DNA of 64,000 nt from Phytoseiulus persimilis. Lineage: Eukaryota; Arthropoda; Arachnida; Mesostigmata; Phytoseiidae. The stretch spans positions 6,076,001 to 6,140,000 of the forward strand of contig CM075103.1 in NCBI GenBank assembly GCA_037576195.1. The letters run 5' to 3'. Below the pieces are notes generated by a model that saw nothing but the letters and a program-made list of their open reading frames with translations, did no database searches and was not told the origin of the DNA. Positions 57,631-64,000 of the stretch are shown one piece after another. Each line of letters starts with the position of its first letter. Within the stretch, counting starts at the first letter, position 1. Both the position numbers and the translations under genes were made by a program.

Positions 57631-60600
57631 GATATAATCTTCGGAAGGTAGGTAAGCGCAGAACGAGAGCATATAAGAGCCTGAGTGTCGTCCTCATCTT
57701 CCACGAGCGCGGTACTGCTACATCAGTTGGCCCCTGGTGAACATCGACGAGTTGATTCCCGAGTCCGGCGGAGTCACGTATCACCATTGGGTGATCTGCC
57801 GTAAGGATTTCAGCGGCAGCCACTCATGGAATGAACGAATGAACACAGCTTCCGTGGCAGCTCACAAAAGGTAGGAGGACAATGTAAATCCGTTCAGCTG
57901 GAAGAACTGTTTTCGAAATACTCCGAGAATATGTTGCAACAGGCATTCCAACCTCATTGCGCCCATTGCCGTTCGTTTACAGATAATATCATCAGTACCA
58001 TCATAGTCGTTGAGAATCACTAGGACCACGAGTAACACCCGAAGGACGATCTCGAAAACTTCAGCAAGGCAGTGAACCTGGACAAGTCAGTCTCGTTGAG
58101 GCTCCAAGCGGCGCTCCCAGGAAGCAATATCGATGGTAAGACCAAGTCAACAAGTGAGAAGCGGTGAAGAAGTTGGAAGGATCAAAGGGAACGGCCAGTA
58201 AGAAACCAGAGCAGTGTTCTTTAGGTCTGTTTTCTCATTCTCGAGTGTTCGTCGAGCACTACCTACTCCTGAATTGCGAGACCCCAGCCAGAGACGACGA
58301 TCGTTTTCTGTCTTGTAGGAAACAATGGTGCGCTTGGTGTATGAAGAGCCCATAAGGATGTGGAGGAGAAGGGTATATTTCGGTTTATTCCACTCGAACT
58401 TATATGACTATGAAGTCTTCCGATGGAACTCTGTTTGAATAATTGAGAAAATTCGCACACGAAAGAGTGCTGAATCAAATTCAATGATTAGAGCAGAGGT
58501 CGTCGAACTTTTCAGGCCTTGTTGGCAGCCGCGGTACCCTGGGGTGTCCCGACCTGCGACACAATTTGACGACTCCTGAATTAGAGAATTAAACAACCAA
58601 TGAATCGTTATTTTCCTCCAGCGCCCAGCTGCTCTCGCGAAGAATCGATGGAGTGGCCGTTGAGTTTGGGTAGGCTTTGAGAAGCGGTTCTCTCAATGAC
58701 CTCCCAAATTTATCCGCAGACTTGGAGAATTCAGTCGTCTCTTAAAATTCGAAAGAAGTCATGACGGCGCCTTCCGACTGAAGTATTTTCAAAATTCTGT
58801 TGCATATGAACAGCTAGGCTGATGGAAAGAGGGATGGCCGCAGACGAACGTCATCATTGGGTTTGCGCTCATGGCTGAAGCGGGAGGAGGGGCGGTCAGC
58901 GAGCTCTGGACACTGCAGATGGACCGACGGACTCTCATGGACTGGGAGAAAAGGGTGTTTAGTTCCGGGCAGCGAAAACTCAGCATAACATAACACGTTC
59001 ACCTTTGACGACGGCGGACTTATCGGCAACCTTCTCACCATACACAACAGAATATCACCCAGCAAATGGCTCGCGGGTAATCGATGTGAGATAAGGATGA
59101 TGACTCCCGTTCCCATTGGTTCGAAGTAATGCTAAACCGATTCCGTCCAAGGGAGCGGCCCCTGGTTTTTCGGTGGACTTGCGACTCCCCACTTTGCTGG
59201 GGCTGTGGCACAGTCTGCACCTCGCAGTTTTCTTCCTGAACAAAAAAAAAAGGTTCGCGCTCACTAGGTTCCGTTTGGCTGGTTCTCTCTTAAGACCGGT
59301 GAACCGAGTTCTCGTCCCTTCCAAGTTGAAGGCCCAAGAAATATGACATGACCTTCCATGTGATTTTGAAATGTTTCTGTCGAAGATTCCGTGCACTTTC
59401 AAGAGAGCCTCTGGTTGCGAATACTCGGGGAGTCGTGAGCACCGTCGCGTTCCCGCGAAGCGAGCATGGTGCCCAAATTCTCTTATCGGTCCCGCGGTCA
59501 TCGCTAGAGAAAGGGGGTGTGCTCCTGTGGAGCTGTCCTGGAACGATAGGACTGATTATAAAACCTCCCTGTCGAAATAACGCGGGTTGTGTTTAATGGA
59601 TATCATTATTATTGAGGGCGCCAGTTTTCTTCCCCAGAATTGGAGTATTCGCTCAATACTACAAAACCAAGAAGCTTCCGCTGTTTACCCTGAGCCTCGT
59701 TTCTCTCAGTTTCTACAGGCGAATCGCGAACCCTGCGGTTTTGCGCATCCTCCGGCCTTTCACACCGTCACCCGAAAAGTGTGACTACGTCCGAAAGACC
59801 TCTGATGGTTCCTTGGAAATACTTTCGCCTTCTCTCGTGATCCGAACACTGTCAGCCGTCACGCCGCCCAGCCCACAACGGATTCACAAGAAAAAGGGGG
59901 TCAGTTTCATTCAAACGCCAAAATGAACGGTTTCATTTTATGAATGCATTCTCTCCGTGGTGTTAACATCATTCGCTTCGTTGCTCATATGCGGCGACGG
60001 AATTCTCGGGAGAAGACGCAAGACAACAGCTCCACTCTTCTGGCCCTGGAGCGAGCGAAACGTAGTCAGGGATACGAAATATGAGAGCTCATGCTGCTAT
60101 CAGTGTCACCCGGTCGCATTTTCACCATATTCACAAGGATCGATTGGAACTCAATCGTTTAGATCAGCGACGGCAGCGAAACCATCTCCCAAAACTGGCC
60201 TAAGCGAACCATCAGGCGTGGTCCTTCGCTAAAGCGACAAATGAAAATGTATAAACTCATTTTGGATGCAGACCTCCAAATGTATGCTTGATTACCTGAG
60301 AAAAATGGTCCTAAACTTGGTCTCGGAAATAGAAGACCGTTCCTCACTGCACACAATTTCTACAGACGCGGTGACCGAGTATTCGGCGGCTCCGATCCCT
60401 CTTGCATGGGCCCTTCGTCCGGGTATAGTTAACGTTGCCCGCGACGCGGAACCCTCCGGGTATGGTCGACCATCCTCATCATCGCGACCAATCTGAGAAA
60501 ATATTGTTGCAACGAACTTGAAGCTACAACAGGTGCTCGAACATCTCGTGCCAGCGGCGAGCGTTTCCTTTCCCCTCGCTAGCCGGTATTCCAGCAAACT

Positions 60601-63600
60601 GTACATGGAGGGCATAATCGACGGTCTCGAGAATTTCTCTTCGCATCCCTATAATTCGTTCAAGATTTACGATTAGGACCACAGCGATCATGTTCGAGGG
60701 CTCGCTGGATTCGAATGGGGAATCAGAATCCAATTAGCCAGGGTTCAGTCACTGTCCGCTAACCGATCTCACTTCTTCCCCCTTGACCAGCATGAGTGAG
60801 TAGACCGGAATTCGTGGTGCTCCCGCTTCGAGGCTCATGCCCGAGAAAACTCGACGCGTCATGCGTCCACAGCACGCAAGCCAATGAACCTCTAGACATA
60901 GACACGTTCCCCGAAATGTGATCAAGTATTCGAACGGAAGCCTCAAAACTTTCAATTGTCGTCGTTTGTGATGGCTGACAACGCTCAGCTGGTGGCTGTA
61001 GCGAGATAATTCGGCCGACTCATCCGACGTAAGAAGTGACGGAAGGAGCCCGTAAACCTTGTATGGGAGCTAAAATAGATCAGGTCTCCAAGGGATGAAC
61101 TTTTTGGAGCTTTGCCTCCACTGCGAATGTACCCGCCTCACAAGTAGATTTTTGATTCACAAAGAGTTAGTTGCACCAAGGACGCGGTCTTCCGAGAGCC
61201 ATCGATGGATGGATACGCGGAGCTCTACGATGCTGATCGAGAATCTCACATGTCCCTTCAGAAAAGGGAAGGTGTCAGGAAGGCAGCACCCGAGAAAGTA
61301 CCGATGCTGAGTAGAATTCTTGTTCCCGTCGCAAGGGGAAATCGCCGATGAACCGCTTCAGGCGACTCCCATGATTATTCAAGGTCACGCATGAGAATGT
61401 ACTCTCCGTAAATGTGTCTTCTTCGGGCCGGTCACACATATTTCTAAGCGGGCCCAGTATGTCAATGGGAGTAGCTGAAACCGGGTGATGCATCGAGTAT
61501 CTGGCCCTAGTTGTAACCGATCATTGTCGAGTTGATCCCATCATGACGGGCGCTAAGACGAAATTCAGACTCCCCAAGACTTATAGGCTGTGGTAGTCAG
61601 TGCCTCGTTGGAGCTCTGGCGACTCAACAAATCAGCCGCGAGAGACAGGGGGTCCCCAAGTGAATTTTTTCACTTCGGGTATGCATTCATCGATGAGACA
61701 ACATCGCCGTTAGAACTAAGGCACCGTCATAGTTCCAGCACAAAACTATCTAGAGTGAAATATTGACCGTGCAATGGCTCTCCTCGAGCTTTGGAGAACG
61801 TCAGCAGGCCGATAATGATGGAGGCTGCCCCTCGGTATACATTCCTGAATCTGGAGCACCGTATCGATGAAAAGTGTGAGAGATTGTCCCTTCCAGAATG
61901 ACTCAGAGAAAGTTCGTTTGGAACACGTCAATTATCTCAATCGGATACAACGCGGAATGGAATCCGTGGTCTGGAGACATCTCGTATCCGATTTCATAGG
62001 AAAACTCATATTTGGCTCACTCTCAAATTGAAATCGTCTTCTGAAGGCTCCGGAATGCGCAGCCTCAGGGCGTTCCTGTTTCCGAGAGATTCTTTCGTGG
62101 AAGAGGCCGTTGATGCGCACGAGTCCGGTTGGAATACTCGAGCGACGGAAGCAACAGCTGAGCATCCTCAGCGCTCGTCTATCGTTCGATTAAGGCTGTT
62201 TCGACAGTATGCTCGTGTCACTTAACTCAAGATCTCGAAGGCTCCTTGAGGATGTCGTTGATGGCTCTGAGTGGAGAGGGAATGCAACGGGATACGAGAC
62301 ATCCAACCTGGATGAACATGTTTGACCGTCCGAGTCGTCCTGTCATCCCTCTCCTAACTCAATGAGCTCACTCTACCATGGAGCCTTGCTCTCAGAGTCG
62401 GCTTTGCCGTTTTGTGTCTTCGAAAACGTGTCAGGCTTACGTGAACGAACTCTTCGATGGATGCAGTGACGGGTCTAATGGGATACTGATCTCAGGAGAA
62501 CTCGCATGGTTGGCCTTCAGACATTCGAGTTCCCATGAACTTGTCCCTGTGTTCTCGCTTCCGTAAGACTTGGAACCGAGGAGCGCGCTAGTTTCACAGT
62601 CGGCGCCGATTTTCGGATCCGAATCCCGGACAGCGAGGTCTGTGAGTCTTCCTTACTGTGGGAGAAGAGTCGGCATCATTCGTCGCACTGATTTCCTTGA
62701 GAGTGGAACAGCGCTGTTCGGTGGAGAGAAAGTGAAATCCTGACATGATAGAGATGGGAACGAGTCAGCGACTCTCGTTTGGGGGTTCAGACAGCATCCC
62801 ATCTGGCCGTGTTTTCGCTTCAATAGAGCTAGAGGAAACAACAGATTTGGGGCGCCGCTGTCCAAGAGCAACACCCGAGCAATCGTCTAAAGGGAATACT
62901 TCATTCGTCACTGTCCATGCGGGGATGGGCTCATTATTATTTGACGGTCAGCAAGATCAGCGTTGGAAATTTTGATGACCTCTGCTGTAGGGGACAGGAT
63001 GCGGGATAGCACACCTATCCAACTTCCGATCAATGTTCTCGATTCGCCCCAGCTTCCAGGGAGAACCGAACCTGGATAAATATTCTAGCCGGGCCGATCG
63101 AGCCGGGTTGATAGAGCCGTATCTCTCGAAATGAAGTGATTGACTGTGATATAATTGCTTCATTCTGCATCTAGAGACCTCCCTATTTGAGACTCTGGAT
63201 CGAGAATTGAAACGCGGGGAAGCACGAACTGGCCCGAAACCGTTGCTGTATACGGGTCAAGTGCTTCCTGAATCGAGAACCGACCGCGCCTTGTGCAATG
63301 GCTTGTACGTGATATTCTCCGTCACGGCCTCTCTGGAACTGCTGGTGAAACTCAACACTAGAGTACAGACGACGGCACCGACTCCAATGAAATCATCCTG
63401 ACTCTCGAAGATGAGCGGTGATCTCTTGAGAGAAACTCGCAGCTCTGATCGCTCGCAAACTCATTCCTGCAAGTTTGGCAAACGCTGCCGCGGCTAACCC
63501 AACGGAATCGAAAGCTTTGTGAATCCCGAAAAGATTATAGTCCGATCTGACGACGGCGACGACTTCTTCCTGACGACTTCAACAACAATAATAATGACAA

Positions 63601-63824
63601 CGCTGTGTCACAGGCTCAAATCTCGTTAGTGAACCGACAGTCGTTTTTGACCGACCGGTAGAAAAACTGTCGACGCGGTTGTTGGCGCTCGGGAAACGGA
63701 TTCTCCGAGCCTCGATTTTATTACAGGAACGAATATTTCTGCCTAAGCGGAACATTTCGCTTGTCGTTCTGCGGTTGACAATGTTGTTCCTGTCCTTCGC
63801 AGGGTTTAAGCGTCTGGTTTAGGT
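57631..63824. other. Unassigned region
   Basis: Apart from the possible exon at about 57712-57870 and a protein-like frame near 58042-58136 (ENFSKAVNLDKSVSLRLQAA), only short ORFs without motifs are seen on either strand. No RNA gene, transposon terminus or long repeat recognised in 58140-63820. Confidence 0.5.
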
Positions 63825-64000
63825 GAGAGCCCCATACGGTGGACGCATTCATCTTTAGTGTCTCCTTCCCCTTCGCATCCAATGACGATATGCGCTACGA
63901 TTCCTGGCAGCTTACACTGAGGTACGACGAGAAGTTCTGGGAATTCGGTTCCCATCGGAAAAATCGTTATCTGCATCTTGGTCGATCTTGGAGCTTGTCT
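63825..64000 (+). CDS. Partial open frame running off the window end
   Basis: After a TGA at 63822-63824 the frame stays open to the end: VDAFIFSVSFPFASNDDMRY, DSWQLTLRYDEKFWEFGSHR. The composition is protein-like; no start, splice site or family identified. Probably an exon fragment if real. Confidence 0.5.

Overview
The window is nuclear DNA of an animal, most likely an arthropod. Several genes carry spliceosomal GT-AG introns of about 80-250 bp (the longest about 1-2 kb), the products are animal-type proteins, and the spaces between genes hold LINE fragments, hAT-type MITEs and foldback repeats. Base composition is close to balanced. A mite or related chelicerate would fit the short introns and this repeat mix, but that placement is an inference and no sequence here proves it.

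Layout. 0.2-2.6 kb: decayed non-LTR retrotransposon (+). 2.6-10.8 kb: a gene island with POLR3K (-), PEX16 (-), a degraded unidentified gene (-), ETFA (+), MRPL24 (-), a small hypothetical ORF (-) and a FLYWCH-like zinc-finger gene (+). 14.1-18.8 kb: PCMT (+) and MCM4 (-), convergent, with E2F-like sites upstream of MCM4. 19-31 kb: mostly repeats and non-coding, including a 1.7-kb nested palindrome at 26.4-28.2 kb and two exons of an unidentified gene at 29.6-30.2 kb (-). 31.2-34.6 kb: a complete nine-exon DGAT2 (+). 35-50 kb: transposon graveyard with a hAT MITE, a tRNA-like element, a second copy of the first LINE family, a second LINE family, and two copies of a 1.1-kb element with ~200-bp terminal inverted repeats, one flanked by a perfect 8-bp target duplication. 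53.2-56.9 kb: a five-exon gene (+) for a small single-pass receptor-like protein (signal peptide, one CUB domain, one LDL-receptor class A module, transmembrane helix), with MITEs in its largest intron. 57-64 kb: weak ORFs only.

The recognised genes are housekeeping: nucleotide polymerisation and replication (POLR3K, MCM4), peroxisome biogenesis (PEX16), mitochondrial electron transfer and translation (ETFA, MRPL24), protein repair (PCMT) and triglyceride synthesis (DGAT2). They do not form one pathway. Their order shows head-to-head and convergent packing, not an operon.

MCM4, PCMT, DGAT2, MRPL24, the FLYWCH-like gene and the CUB/LDLa gene have fully phase-consistent exon chains. POLR3K, PEX16 and ETFA, all within 2.6-7.2 kb, carry seven single-base frame breaks. 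I read these as probable local sequence errors, with gene decay as the alternative. The most novel items are the CUB-LDLa-TM protein, the long-TIR element carrying a small membrane-protein-like ORF, and the N-terminal extension on DGAT2. I found no convincing new multi-gene system.
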